DNA from: Ruminococcus turbiniformis
GTDB taxonomy: Bacteria > Bacillota > Clostridia > Lachnospirales > Lachnospiraceae
NCBI RefSeq assembly: GCF_020687545.1
Contig: NZ_JAJEQX010000001.1
Span: 180,677-244,676, forward strand
DNA: 64,000 bases
Direction of reading: 5' to 3'
In this document: piece by piece, positions 37,234 through 45,515 of the stretch
Layout of the letters: each line of letters starts with the position of its first letter
Numbering within the stretch: position 1 is the stretch's first letter
Program-made: the position numbers and the translations under genes
Notes under the pieces: model-generated
The model's database searches: none
Seen by the model: only the letters and a program-made list of their open reading frames with translations
What the model was told of the DNA's origin: nothing

Positions 37234-37935
37234 TCAAAATATTCCAAAACATTCATAAAATGCTCTCTTTACAGCGCCTGTATCTTCAAATGCCTCTTCC
37301 TCTTCCAGAAGTTTTTTCAAAAATTCCGTCTGCCCTTCCGAAAGAGAAAGTTCCTCATGCCACGCCTGCCGCCCTTTCCCCTCATAACCTGAATAAAGAA
37401 GATACAGCAGCACATCCGCCGCTCTGGCATAATCCAGACTGTATCGGATCCCGTTCCCGTCCGCATAGCGCGCAAGCCCGAAATCGAGCAGCGAGATGTG
37501 CTCTCCGTCATCCGTTATATTGGCGATGCTGATATCTCCGTGCACAACACTCCGCCCGTGCAGATATTCGAGAATCTCAAACATCTGCGATCCGATACGC
37601 AGAACTTCGTCCGGCCCGAATACTTTCTTTTTGTCAAACAGCCAGCTTTTCAGCGTCAGCCCCTCTTTATATTCCAGCACAAAAAAATACCCGCTCCGGC
37701 TGTTGACCACCCCCAGAAGCTCCGGCACCGCCGGATGTTTCAGTCCGGATAAAATGACTGCCTCATAATGATTCTGAGTTCTGTTCTTTTTCCACATCCG
37801 GGTTCTGAACCGCTTCAGAACAACCTTCTTTCCTTCCGGATCACGGGCAAGAAAACAGACACCGTAGCGCCCCCTGCCAATGCAGGACACTACGGTGTAT
37901 ACTCCGATTTTCTTTCTCTGTCTGCGCAGATCCAT
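37234..37935 (-). CDS. Small eukaryotic-type protein kinase
   Basis: A 233-residue kinase domain with no membrane anchor or extra domains. Glycine loop IGRGRYGVCF (19-28), ATP-anchoring Lys41 in VVLKRF, catalytic loop VHGDISIAN (Asp134, Asn139) and LLDFGLAR (Asp151) are all present, so it could be active; HGD instead of HRD is common in lipopolysaccharide- and RIO-like kinases. ATG 37935 overlaps the stop of the zinc-ribbon gene (TGATG), so both are translationally coupled and probably act together. Confidence 0.85.
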   Translation of the reverse strand: MDLRRQRKKIGVYTVVSCIGRGRYGVCFLARDPEGKKVVLKRFRTRMWKKNRTQNHYEAVILSGLKHPAVPELLGVVNSRSGYFFVLEYKEGLTLKSWLFDKKKVFGPDEVLRIGSQMFEILEYLHGRSVVHGDISIANITDDGEHISLLDFGLARYADGNGIRYSLDYARAADVLLYLLYSGYEGKGRQAWHEELSLSEGQTEFLKKLLEEEEAFEDTGAVKRAFYECFGIF

Positions 37936-38390
37936 CACTGCACCTTTGTTCCGCACTCTGAGCAGAATTTTGCTCCCGGCTGGAGCGGTTTCCCACAGTT
38001 TGGACAGAATGCCGCGTTTGACGTCATTTTTTCTCCGCACGAGAGGCAGAACTTTGATCCGGCCGGCACCGATGCTCCGCATTTCGGGCAGATCGCCTGC
38101 CCGGCCGATGCCGGTGTATTCGGCTGAAAATTCCCCTGATTCCCGTACTGCTGATTCGGGTATCCCTGGCCTCCGTAGTTCTGGTTCGGATACCCCTGTC
38201 CCCCGTAATTCTGATTCGGATATCCCTGGTTGGGATAGCCGCCGTACCTTTTATAGCTGCCTGATCCCGAAAAGCTGCTTCCCAGACCGGAGAGCATTCC
38301 GAAGAGACCTTTCTTTTTATAGTGGGTCCCTCCCATGTTCGGATCGGGATATCTTCTTTTGCTGCTGGAACGTGAAAAGAATCCGCCCAT
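37935..38390 (-). CDS. Double zinc-ribbon protein with GYPNQNYGGQ repeats
   Basis: A 151-residue protein. The N-terminal part is basic and serine-rich, the middle (about 47-85) is a low-complexity repeat of GYPNQNYGGQ, and the C-terminal half has two zinc ribbons, CPKCG...CLSCG and CPNCG...CSECG. It has no membrane segment. Similar proteins often accompany Ser/Thr kinases and may be their scaffolds or substrates. AGGAGG lies 8-9 bases before ATG 38390. Confidence 0.8.
   Translation of the reverse strand: MGGFFSRSSSKRRYPDPNMGGTHYKKKGLFGMLSGLGSSFSGSGSYKRYGGYPNQGYPNQNYGGQGYPNQNYGGQGYPNQQYGNQGNFQPNTPASAGQAICPKCGASVPAGSKFCLSCGEKMTSNAAFCPNCGKPLQPGAKFCSECGTKVQ
38155..38235 (-). repeat. Tandem coding repeat of about 30 bases
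   Basis: Three near-identical 30-base units encode GYPNQNYGGQ inside the zinc-ribbon gene; copy number may vary between strains. Confidence 0.6.
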
Positions 38391-38420
38391 AAAACTGTTT
38401 CCTCCTGTGCTCTGATATAA

Positions 38421-38446
38421 GTTATATTAGTTATGTCTAATATAAC
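38421..38446. promoter_or_regulatory. Perfect 10-bp inverted repeat, likely operator of the zinc-ribbon/kinase operon
   Basis: GTTATATTAG (38421-38430), 6 bases, CTAATATAAC (38437-38446), 30 bases before the gene. Its AT-rich arms overlap possible -10 sequences. Confidence 0.5.
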
Positions 38447-38710
38447 CAACACCGGGCACCAGCGCAATACAGTTCCGTAAAATAACAGAATTTTCACAGA
38501 TTTTTTTACATAGTGAACCTTCAATAATACAAAAACACCGGAAATGCAGAAACATTCCGGGATTGAAAGCCCCTCCGGCACAAATAAAGCGCCGGCGGAA
38601 TGTTTTTCATTCAACATCCTGTCAGCGCTTCATTTTACCTATATTCTCCTGTTCTTCCATCTATGTGTACCTCTGATTTCTATTTCATCATACGGTACAG
38701 ATTGTAGGCA
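38447..38710. other. Intergenic stretch with nested hairpins
   Basis: Contains a stem ACATTCCG/CGGAATGT (38552-38559 with 38596-38603) followed by TTTT on the plus strand and TTTCTG on the minus strand, with an inner CCGGC/GCCGG stem. It may be a terminator, but no gene directly upstream of it fits. Confidence 0.35.
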
Positions 38711-39241
38711 TTTCCGCTTCCGCTTGTCATCATCAGGCCGGATATCGACCTGTATCGGATTAAATGTATTCCCGACGAGATCACGGATGAACAGTTCCCG
38801 GAATATCTCTTTGTCTGTAAGCTGATGGAAGATATTACCCGCCTCTATCTGCGCAATGCACCGGCGTATCTTATGGAAGCGGAAGGCCTGATTATGCAGA
38901 TACTGGCCCGCCTCATCCGGTCCTTCTCCATAAAGCCGGCCGCTAACGCATCCGCATCCGACCGTATGACCCTTGACCGCATCCGGAACGTCATCACTTA
39001 TGTAGAAGATCATTTCCGCGAGCCCGTCTCTCTCCAGGACATTTCCGGTCATCTGGGGCTGGGTAAGGAATATTTCTGCCGTTTTTTCAAAAAAAATATG
39101 GGGATATCCTTCCTTCAGTATCTCAATGAAGTACGGATATACACCGTCGTCTGTGCGCAGGAAATAGAGATTCCGCAAATGCGCACTGCGCCCCGACACC
39201 TTTTCACATGTATTACTATTTTCACATGTATTATTACATAA
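38711..39241 (+). pseudogene. AraC-family regulator remnant
   Basis: From about 38723 the frame reads DLYRIKCIPDEITDEQFPEYL, the linker of an AraC protein, then the first helix-turn-helix (EPVSLQDISGHLGLGKEYFCRFFKKNMG). The effector domain and any start codon upstream are gone, with a stop just before, and after NEVRI the second helix-turn-helix is replaced by unrelated residues. Both ends are truncated, so it cannot be a working regulator. Confidence 0.75.
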
Positions 39242-39294
39242 AGAAAACCGCCGTCCCCGCGGCTCACAATGTCCGCAAAAACAGCGATTTTGAA

Positions 39295-39367
39295 TGCGCC
39301 ATCAGGGGCTCGAACCCTGGACACCCTGATTAAGAGTCAGGTGCTCTACCAACTGAGCTAATGGCGC
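39295..39367 (-). tRNA. tRNA-Lys (anticodon CTT)
   Basis: Clean cloverleaf of 73 bases: acceptor GCGCCAT/ATGGCGC, D-arm GCTC...GAGC, anticodon stem CCTGA/TCAGG with loop CTCTTAA, T-arm CAGGG-TTCGAGC-CCCTG, discriminator A. The CCA end is not encoded. Confidence 0.95.
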
Positions 39368-39886
39368 TTGCCTGTATTTTTCTGCGTCGCTCTTTCTGAC
39401 TGACGCAAAAGCTATTATAAACGAGACTTCAGCAAAATGCAAGCCTTTTTTTACATTTTTTCTCCTCTTTTTTATAATTTCTTTACTTTTATGCCGGATT
39501 TTGCCTGTTCCGCATCCTTTTTTCATTCTGCCGGCGGGGAAAACCTGCCGGCAGCGCCCCTGCATTCTCCGGGTTTTCCGCCGAACATACGCGCTCAGCA
39601 TTTTCTGCATCCGGAATGAGGAACATCATGGTCTGCATTTAAAATCTTGCAGACTTCCGTAAATGAGCTGCGTATGCACAGCAGTTTTCTGTTCAGGCAC
39701 GGCCTGCGGTAGCACAATTCCTGCACACAGTTTTTCCAGCACTTTTTTCTCACAATATCCACCTGCTTTATCCGGCGCCGCCTGCCGCGGCACCGTTTCC
39801 GGAATTATTACAGTATATGCAGAATCTCCCGGTTATGCTCTTCACTCCGCTCTCTTCGTTCATTCCCGCACCGGCTTTTCATTCCC
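39368..39886. other. Intergenic region between tRNA-Lys and trmB
   Basis: Holds the tRNA promoter, a T-rich tract and one hairpin CTGCCGGC/GCCGGCAG (39528-39554) with no T-run. No gene is supported; the frame that crosses the tRNA on the minus strand is not credible. Confidence 0.5.
39414..39442 (-). promoter_or_regulatory. Promoter of tRNA-Lys
   Basis: Minus strand: TTGCAT (39437-39442), 17-base spacer, perfect TATAAT (39414-39419), about 47 bases before the tRNA. Confidence 0.65.
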
Positions 39887-40537
39887 CTATTTCCGCACCG
39901 CAGTCAGCTTATTGATAGGGTTGCCTCTGCCCGCGAACTTCTCCTCGTACTCCGTCTGGATATTATCTTTGTTCATCTCTTCATTATGATGCAGGTCATA
40001 AGTAAAGTTCGTGAGCATCCAGCCCGCCTCTTTCACCTGCTCCAGTGAAAAGTTGAACAGTTCCGTATTATCCGTCTTAAATTCCAGCACGCCGTCCGGC
40101 CGCAGCACCTTTTCATACCGCTCCAGAAATTCCGTGGAAGTAAGTCTTCTCTTTGCGTGTCTTGCCTTCGGCCACGGATCGGAAAAGTTCAGATAAATCC
40201 GGTCCACCTCATTCTCGGCAAACACTTCCTCGATGCGTCTCGCATCCATACAGACAAAGCGGACATTCTGCAGATCCTTAAATTCTTCTGTATCGAACTT
40301 TTCCACCGCTCTTAATAACACGCTGGAATAGCGCTCAATCCCCACATAGTTGATCTCCGGATGAAGCTTCGCCATCTGCAGGATGAACTGGCCTTTTCCC
40401 GTTCCAATCTCAATCCGCAGCGGATTTTTATTTCCAAACACCTGACCCCAGCATCCCCTCTGATCTTCAGGCCGTTTTATCACTGCTTTGTGCGCACGGA
40501 TCGTTCCGTCCGCCCTCGGTATATTTCTCAGTCTCAT
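39887..40537 (-). CDS. trmB: tRNA (guanine-N7-)-methyltransferase
   Basis: A 216-residue SAM-dependent enzyme that makes m7G46 in tRNA. It shows IEIGTGKGQFILQMA (SAM motif I, about 41-55), VGIERYSSVLLRA, and the diagnostic NFSDPWPKARHAKRRLTS. The N-terminus MRLRNIPRADGTI is typical. AGGGGAGG lies 7 bases before ATG 40537. It faces away from the V-type ATPase operon. Confidence 0.94.
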   Translation of the reverse strand: MRLRNIPRADGTIRAHKAVIKRPEDQRGCWGQVFGNKNPLRIEIGTGKGQFILQMAKLHPEINYVGIERYSSVLLRAVEKFDTEEFKDLQNVRFVCMDARRIEEVFAENEVDRIYLNFSDPWPKARHAKRRLTSTEFLERYEKVLRPDGVLEFKTDNTELFNFSLEQVKEAGWMLTNFTYDLHHNEEMNKDNIQTEYEEKFAGRGNPINKLTAVRK

Positions 40538-40713
40538 AGACAGACCTCCCCTTATTTAAAAATGAACTTGCCCCGATCCCGGAGAACCGGCACTTTGTTC
40601 TCTTTTATCATAACACGGGAACAAATACAGGTCAAAGCGTTCCTGCTCATAAATCACAACAGTTCGTCCATAGAACTGCATAGAACTGCTGCGATATTCT
40701 ACACGATCTTAAC

Positions 40714-40741
40714 TTGCTTTTTTCTATAAATGGTGTATGAT
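40714..40741 (+). promoter_or_regulatory. Candidate promoter of the V-type ATPase operon
   Basis: TTGCTT (40714-40719), 16-base spacer, TATGAT (40736-40741), about 40 bases before the first gene. Confidence 0.45.
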
Positions 40742-40779
40742 AAACATATTAGCATTTTCTTACAAACAGGAGGCTGATT

Positions 40780-41091
40780 ATGGACTCTATTGTAAACAAA
40801 TTGACGGAAATCGAGGATGCCGCATCTGCCATCGTCCGCCATGCGGAAGAGCAGAAGGAAGTCCTCAACAGAGAATACGAAGAGAAGCGCCGCGTCTTCG
40901 ATCAGGAACTCGAAACCAGCACACAGAAGCGGCTTGATGACATCCAGAGAGGGCTTGATATAAGGATCTCTTCTCTGCTGAGTGATCAGAGCGACTCCGG
41001 AGCCGAGACTCTCTGGGCTCTCAGAAAAGATTACGAAGAAAAGCATACCGAATACGCACACGAGATATTAAAAAGAATCACCGAGGTATAG
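40780..41091 (+). CDS. V-type ATPase peripheral stalk subunit G/H
   Basis: A 103-residue, almost wholly coiled-coil protein (MDSIVNKLTEIEDAASAIVRHAEEQ...), rich in Glu and Lys. This is the partner of subunit E in the peripheral stalk; the position as first gene of a V-type operon supports it. The AGGAGG site is 8 bases upstream. Sequence identity in this family is always low, so context matters. Confidence 0.8.
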   Translation: MDSIVNKLTEIEDAASAIVRHAEEQKEVLNREYEEKRRVFDQELETSTQKRLDDIQRGLDIRISSLLSDQSDSGAETLWALRKDYEEKHTEYAHEILKRITEV

Positions 41092-41094
41092 CCT

Positions 41095-42141
41095 ATGGGA
41101 AACTTACTCGAATACAGCGGAATCGTGACAAAAGTCCGTGCAATGGAGGCAAAGCTTCTGAAACCGGAGCAGTTCACCGAGATCGCCAACCTCCAAAGTG
41201 TCCCGGAGATATACGACTATCTCAGGAGCAATACCGCTTATGCCGGTATTCTGGACACGCTCAGCGAGGATCAGATCCACAGGGGAAATATCGAAAAGGT
41301 GCTGACCCAGTCTCTGTATCATGACTATACGAAGCTGTACCGTTTCTGCGGGCAGAAGCAGCGCCGTTTTATGAAACTGATCATGAAGAATTACGAGATC
41401 GATCTGATCAACTACTGTCTGAGGATCGTGATCAATCATTACAAAAAGCCTTTTGATCTTGATTATAAGAAGCCATTTTTCGACCGCTATTCGCAGATCT
41501 CGATTGAGAAGCTGATCACTTCGAGGACAACTGACGAACTTGTCGAAAACCTGAAAGGCACCGAATACTACGCACCGCTTCAGAAGCTTAAGGACGCACA
41601 GAATATCACGCTGTACGACTACAATCTTACGCTGGATCTGTATTTTTTCACTTCCACATGGAAAGAACAGAAGAAGGTGCTGAAAAAACCGGATCTGGAA
41701 CTGATTATGCGGGAGCAGGGCTCCAGAATCGATCTGCTGAATCTCCAGTGGATCTACCGCGCAAAGAAGTATTATAATATGAAACCCGCGGATATTTATC
41801 TTCTGCTCATACCGATCCACTACAAGCTCTCCACAGACCAGGTCAAGGAGATGGTGGAGGCGGACGGGCTCGAAGCGTTTGAGACGGCCGTCGCGAGGAC
41901 GACCTACGCCCGGCACTATAGTTTCCGTCAGAAACTGACGACAGAGCAGATGTATACGGAGTGCCTGCGGTATCTGTACAAAGTCGACCGCAGACGCAAC
42001 CCGTATTCGATCGCAGCGATCAACACCTATCTCTTCCTTAAAGAAGAGGAACTCAAAAAGCTGACCACCGCCATGGAATGCGTACGCTACAGCTTAAGCC
42101 CGAGCGAGACCCTGGCATACATTGGAGGTAGAATACAATGA
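41095..42141 (+). CDS. ntpC: V-type ATPase subunit C (d-like)
   Basis: A 348-residue helical protein that sits on the c-ring and links it to the central shaft. The pattern NLLEYSGIVTKVRAMEAKLL and the repeated AYxxxxxIxExxK-type helices fit the vATP-synt_AC39 family. It starts 3 bases after the previous stop, and its own stop overlaps the next ATG (ATGA). Confidence 0.87.
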   Translation: MGNLLEYSGIVTKVRAMEAKLLKPEQFTEIANLQSVPEIYDYLRSNTAYAGILDTLSEDQIHRGNIEKVLTQSLYHDYTKLYRFCGQKQRRFMKLIMKNYEIDLINYCLRIVINHYKKPFDLDYKKPFFDRYSQISIEKLITSRTTDELVENLKGTEYYAPLQKLKDAQNITLYDYNLTLDLYFFTSTWKEQKKVLKKPDLELIMREQGSRIDLLNLQWIYRAKKYYNMKPADIYLLLIPIHYKLSTDQVKEMVEADGLEAFETAVARTTYARHYSFRQKLTTEQMYTECLRYLYKVDRRRNPYSIAAINTYLFLKEEELKKLTTAMECVRYSLSPSETLAYIGGRIQ

Positions 42142-44084
42142 TCGTAAAAATGAAATTCATCAACATCTCCGGCCCGCGCGGTGATATTGACCGCGTGACT
42201 GACCTGTATCTCTCCCGCTATGAGATACAGCTTGAGTCCGCGCTTTCAGAGCTGAAAACCGTGGACAATTTAAGGCCCTTTGTGGAGATTAACCCCTACC
42301 GCGACGCACTCGCCAAAGCCGAGGAATTCGTCGGGTACCTGCCTAATGCGGACGAGGTTGCTCCGGACACCTCCCTCGGGCTCAACGACATGTTCGAGCT
42401 CGTGCGGCAGGCCGGAGAGGACTATCAGTCCATGCAGGAGAAAAAGGAAAAACTGAAAAAGAAAATCGAGGAGCTTCGCGCAAAGCAGCAGCTCATCGCT
42501 CCTTTCCGCCCGGTGGAGTGTGATCTTCACCGCGTCCTGAACTACCGTTATATCACCTATCGTTTCGGACGGATCGCAGCGGAATTCTATCAGAAGATGC
42601 AGAAATATCTCATGGATGATCTGACTGCCATCTTCGTGGAAGGGGAACACGATGAGAGTTTTGTGTACGGAGCTTATTTTGTTGCTCCCTCCGAGGCCCA
42701 GAAAGTGGACGCGGTGTTCCGCTCCCTTCACTTCGAGCGGATTGAGCTCCAGGACGAATTTGAGGGTGCTCCGGCGTACGCGTATCAGACGCTGGGAAGC
42801 GAGATCGCCCGGATCAATCTCGAGATCGAAGATCTGGACAGACAGGCAGGAGAGATGCTCTCCGACCGGGCTCCCCAGCTCGTGGCTGCCAGAAACCGCC
42901 TGGAAGAGCTCTCAAACAACTTCGACGTGCGCAAGCTTGCCGCGCGGATGGAGGAGGACAAAGAAGACTACTACATTCTCTGCGGCTGGATGGCGGCGGA
43001 CGATGTGGAGAAATTTACAGAAGAGATAAAGGACGATGACAAAGTGTTCGTCGTCGTGGAAGATGACCATGACGCCTATTTCGGAGAGCCCCCGACAAAG
43101 TTGGAGAACCCGAAGCTGTTCCGGCCCTTTGAGATGTTCGTGCAGATGTACGGGCTCCCGGCCCACGACGAGATGGACCCCACGGTTTTCGTAGGGCTGA
43201 CCTACTCGTTCATATTCGGAGCCATGTTCGGCGATGTCGGGCAAGGACTTCTGCTCCTTCTCGGAGGCGCTTTAATCTACCACTTTAAAAAGGCGCCCCT
43301 TGCCGGAATCATCGCTTCAGCCGGTGTGTTCTCCACGATATTCGGCTTCCTCTTCGGAAGTATCTTCGGATTCGAGGACGTGATACCCGCGCTGTGGATC
43401 CGGCCCATCAACCACATGACCACCCTTCCCTTCCTCGGGAAGCTGAACACTGTTTTTATCGTTGCCGTAGCATTCGGAATGCTGCTCATCATGGTTGCGA
43501 TGGTTCTCCATATCATCAACGCCTTAAAGAGCAAAGACGTCGGGGCTGCGTGGTTTGATCCGAACGGACTTGCCGGACTTATCTTCTACGCGGCGGTTGT
43601 CGCAGTGATTATTCTGTTTATGACAGGCAGGCCGCTCCCCGGCAGCATCGTCATGGCGGTGATGTTCGGTGTTCCGCTGATTGTAATGCTCTTCCGTGAG
43701 CCGATCACGCATATGATCGAAAAGCGTACCGAAAAGATGGAAACAGGCAAAGCCATGTTTCTTGTACAGGGATTTTTCGAAATGTTTGAGACACTGCTCA
43801 GCTATTTTTCCAACACGATCTCATTCATCCGTATCGGCGCCTTCGCAGTCAGCCACGCGGCCATTATGGAAGTCGTGCTCCAGCTTGCGGGCGCGGAGAG
43901 CGGAAATCCCAACTGGATCGGAGTGATCGCCGGAAACCTGTTCGTATGTGCCTTCGAGGGACTCATCGTCGGCATCCAGGTTCTCCGACTGGAATATTAC
44001 GAGATGTTCAGCCGTTTCTACAAAGGCAGCGGCCATGCATTTGATCCTTATACCAAGAAAAGCGCAAAGAAAAAGCAGAAATAA
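42138..44084 (+). CDS. ntpI: V-type ATPase subunit I (a-like, membrane stator)
   Basis: A 648-residue protein. The first half (1-340) is cytoplasmic with coiled coils; the second half has seven to eight membrane segments starting at VGLTYSFIFGAMFGDVGQGLLLL. The essential arginine region is LLSYFSNTISFIRIGAFAVSHAAI. It carries ions between the c-ring and the membrane faces. GGAGG lies 9 bases before ATG 42138. Confidence 0.93.
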   Translation: MIVKMKFINISGPRGDIDRVTDLYLSRYEIQLESALSELKTVDNLRPFVEINPYRDALAKAEEFVGYLPNADEVAPDTSLGLNDMFELVRQAGEDYQSMQEKKEKLKKKIEELRAKQQLIAPFRPVECDLHRVLNYRYITYRFGRIAAEFYQKMQKYLMDDLTAIFVEGEHDESFVYGAYFVAPSEAQKVDAVFRSLHFERIELQDEFEGAPAYAYQTLGSEIARINLEIEDLDRQAGEMLSDRAPQLVAARNRLEELSNNFDVRKLAARMEEDKEDYYILCGWMAADDVEKFTEEIKDDDKVFVVVEDDHDAYFGEPPTKLENPKLFRPFEMFVQMYGLPAHDEMDPTVFVGLTYSFIFGAMFGDVGQGLLLLLGGALIYHFKKAPLAGIIASAGVFSTIFGFLFGSIFGFEDVIPALWIRPINHMTTLPFLGKLNTVFIVAVAFGMLLIMVAMVLHIINALKSKDVGAAWFDPNGLAGLIFYAAVVAVIILFMTGRPLPGSIVMAVMFGVPLIVMLFREPITHMIEKRTEKMETGKAMFLVQGFFEMFETLLSYFSNTISFIRIGAFAVSHAAIMEVVLQLAGAESGNPNWIGVIAGNLFVCAFEGLIVGIQVLRLEYYEMFSRFYKGSGHAFDPYTKKSAKKKQK

Positions 44085-44134
44085 AGTCTATGCCCTGCAG
44101 GGGCAAATTTCAGAGAAATCAGGAGGATTATACC

Positions 44135-44569
44135 ATGACTTTAGCAACAAAAATCGTTTTCATCATCGCTCTGATCGTGAGCATCATCGTTCCATTCGGC
44201 TATTATCTGCTGGGTGAAAAGACAAAGAAACGCTACAAACGCGCCATCGGCACAAATGCCTTTTTCTTCTTCGGGGCATTTGTGATCGCGTCCGTCATGA
44301 TGCTGGGCGGCCCGGATGTACAGGCTGCGGAAGCTGCCGCTTCCGGCTCCGGTCTGGCAGAGGGCCTGGGCTATCTTGCCGCTGCTCTCGTGACAGGACT
44401 CTCCTGTATCGGAGGCGGTATCGCCGTGGCAAGTGCGGCAAGCGCAGCGCTCGGAGCGATCAGCGAAGATTCCAGCGTACTCGGAAAGTCGCTTATCTTC
44501 GTAGGTCTGGCCGAAGGTGTATGCCTGTACGGACTTATCATTTCCTTTATGATACTCGGAAATCTGTAA
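44135..44569 (+). CDS. ntpK: V-type ATPase subunit K (c-ring proteolipid)
   Basis: A 144-residue proteolipid with four membrane helices in two hairpins. Only the second hairpin is canonical: glycine-rich SCIGGGIAVASAASAALGA and the ion-binding Glu127 in GLAEGVCLYG. The first hairpin has Phe-rich helices without carboxylate, like a degenerate copy. The TQ pair of the sodium-binding Enterococcus ring is replaced (GVC), so the coupling ion is unclear. ATG 44135 follows AGGAGG. Confidence 0.9.
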   Translation: MTLATKIVFIIALIVSIIVPFGYYLLGEKTKKRYKRAIGTNAFFFFGAFVIASVMMLGGPDVQAAEAAASGSGLAEGLGYLAAALVTGLSCIGGGIAVASAASAALGAISEDSSVLGKSLIFVGLAEGVCLYGLIISFMILGNL

Positions 44570-44605
44570 AAGCAGCAGTGATTCTTTTGACGGAGGAGCG
44601 CAGTT

Positions 44606-44914
44606 ATGAAAATGTTTCTGATCAGTGATAACGTTGACACCTACACCGGCATGCGTCTGGCCGGTGTGGACGGCGTCGTCGTCCATGAGCGGGACGAACT
44701 GCATCAGGCTCTGGAGGATGTGCTGAAAGACAAAAGCGTCGGCATCGTCCTTCTCACAGAGAAATTCGGCCGGGAATTTCCCGACATCATCGACACCTTC
44801 CGGCTGGAACGGAAGATGCCTCTCCTCGTCGAAATCCCGGACCGTCACGGAACCGGACGAAAAAAAGACTTTATCACATCGTATATTACCGAAGCAATCG
44901 GACTGAAACTGTAA
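44606..44914 (+). CDS. ntpG: V-type ATPase subunit F
   Basis: A 102-residue protein with the Rossmann-like fold of subunit F (MKMFLISDNVDTYTGMRLAG ... VGIVLLTEKF). In the complex it binds subunit D in the central stalk, but no subunit D gene is found here. GGAGG lies 7-8 bases upstream. Confidence 0.9.
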   Translation: MKMFLISDNVDTYTGMRLAGVDGVVVHERDELHQALEDVLKDKSVGIVLLTEKFGREFPDIIDTFRLERKMPLLVEIPDRHGTGRKKDFITSYITEAIGLKL

Positions 44915-44927
44915 AGGAGGGATTCCT

Positions 44928-45515
44928 TTGACTCTGGAAGAAAAAATCTCACACCTCAAGGCAATCTCCATGGAGCAGGCGCGCGCGGAAGGAAACGCCA
45001 TCATCGACTCCCACAGGGAATCGCTTGAAAAAGTGTTTGAAGATCACAAGGCAGAGGCCGTCCGCCAGGCGGAAACCCGCATCAAGGCCGAGACGACCAA
45101 CGCAAAACTGAAGCTCAATCAGGCCATGGCCAAGTCCCAGCTTGAACTCAAAAGAGAAAACGGAAAAGTTCAGCAGGAGCTCAAAGACAAGCTGTTTGAA
45201 GAGGTGCGGGCACTGGTCGACGATTATATGAAAACCGACGCGTACCGCGAATTTCTCATCAAATGCATCCGCCAGGCGGAGCACTTTGCCGGCGGCGCCG
45301 CGGTCACAATCTATATCAATCCATCCGATGAGCACCGCAAAGACGAGCTGGAACGCGAAACAGGCTCACAGCTCACCGTCAGCAGGGAGGATTTCATCGG
45401 CGGGATGCGCGCCGTGATCCGGACGCGCAACGTCCTGATCGACAACTCCTTTAAGACACAGCTTGACAATGAATATGACAGATTTATTTTCTCGGGAGGT
45501 GACGGAATTGGCTAA
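44928..45515 (+). CDS. ntpE: V-type ATPase subunit E
   Basis: A 195-residue peripheral stalk protein: long charged N-terminal helix (1-100) and a globular C-terminal domain with GGMRAVIRTRNVLIDNSFKTQL, typical of the family. AAAGGAGGG precedes the ATG. The end overlaps the start of subunit A by 8 bases. Confidence 0.9.
   Translation: MTLEEKISHLKAISMEQARAEGNAIIDSHRESLEKVFEDHKAEAVRQAETRIKAETTNAKLKLNQAMAKSQLELKRENGKVQQELKDKLFEEVRALVDDYMKTDAYREFLIKCIRQAEHFAGGAAVTIYINPSDEHRKDELERETGSQLTVSREDFIGGMRAVIRTRNVLIDNSFKTQLDNEYDRFIFSGGDGIG

Noticed and set aside
39302..39610. A 102-codon minus-strand frame that ends LAQLVEHLTLNQGVQGSSP
   Set aside because: The end is read through tRNA-Lys, a common false ORF.
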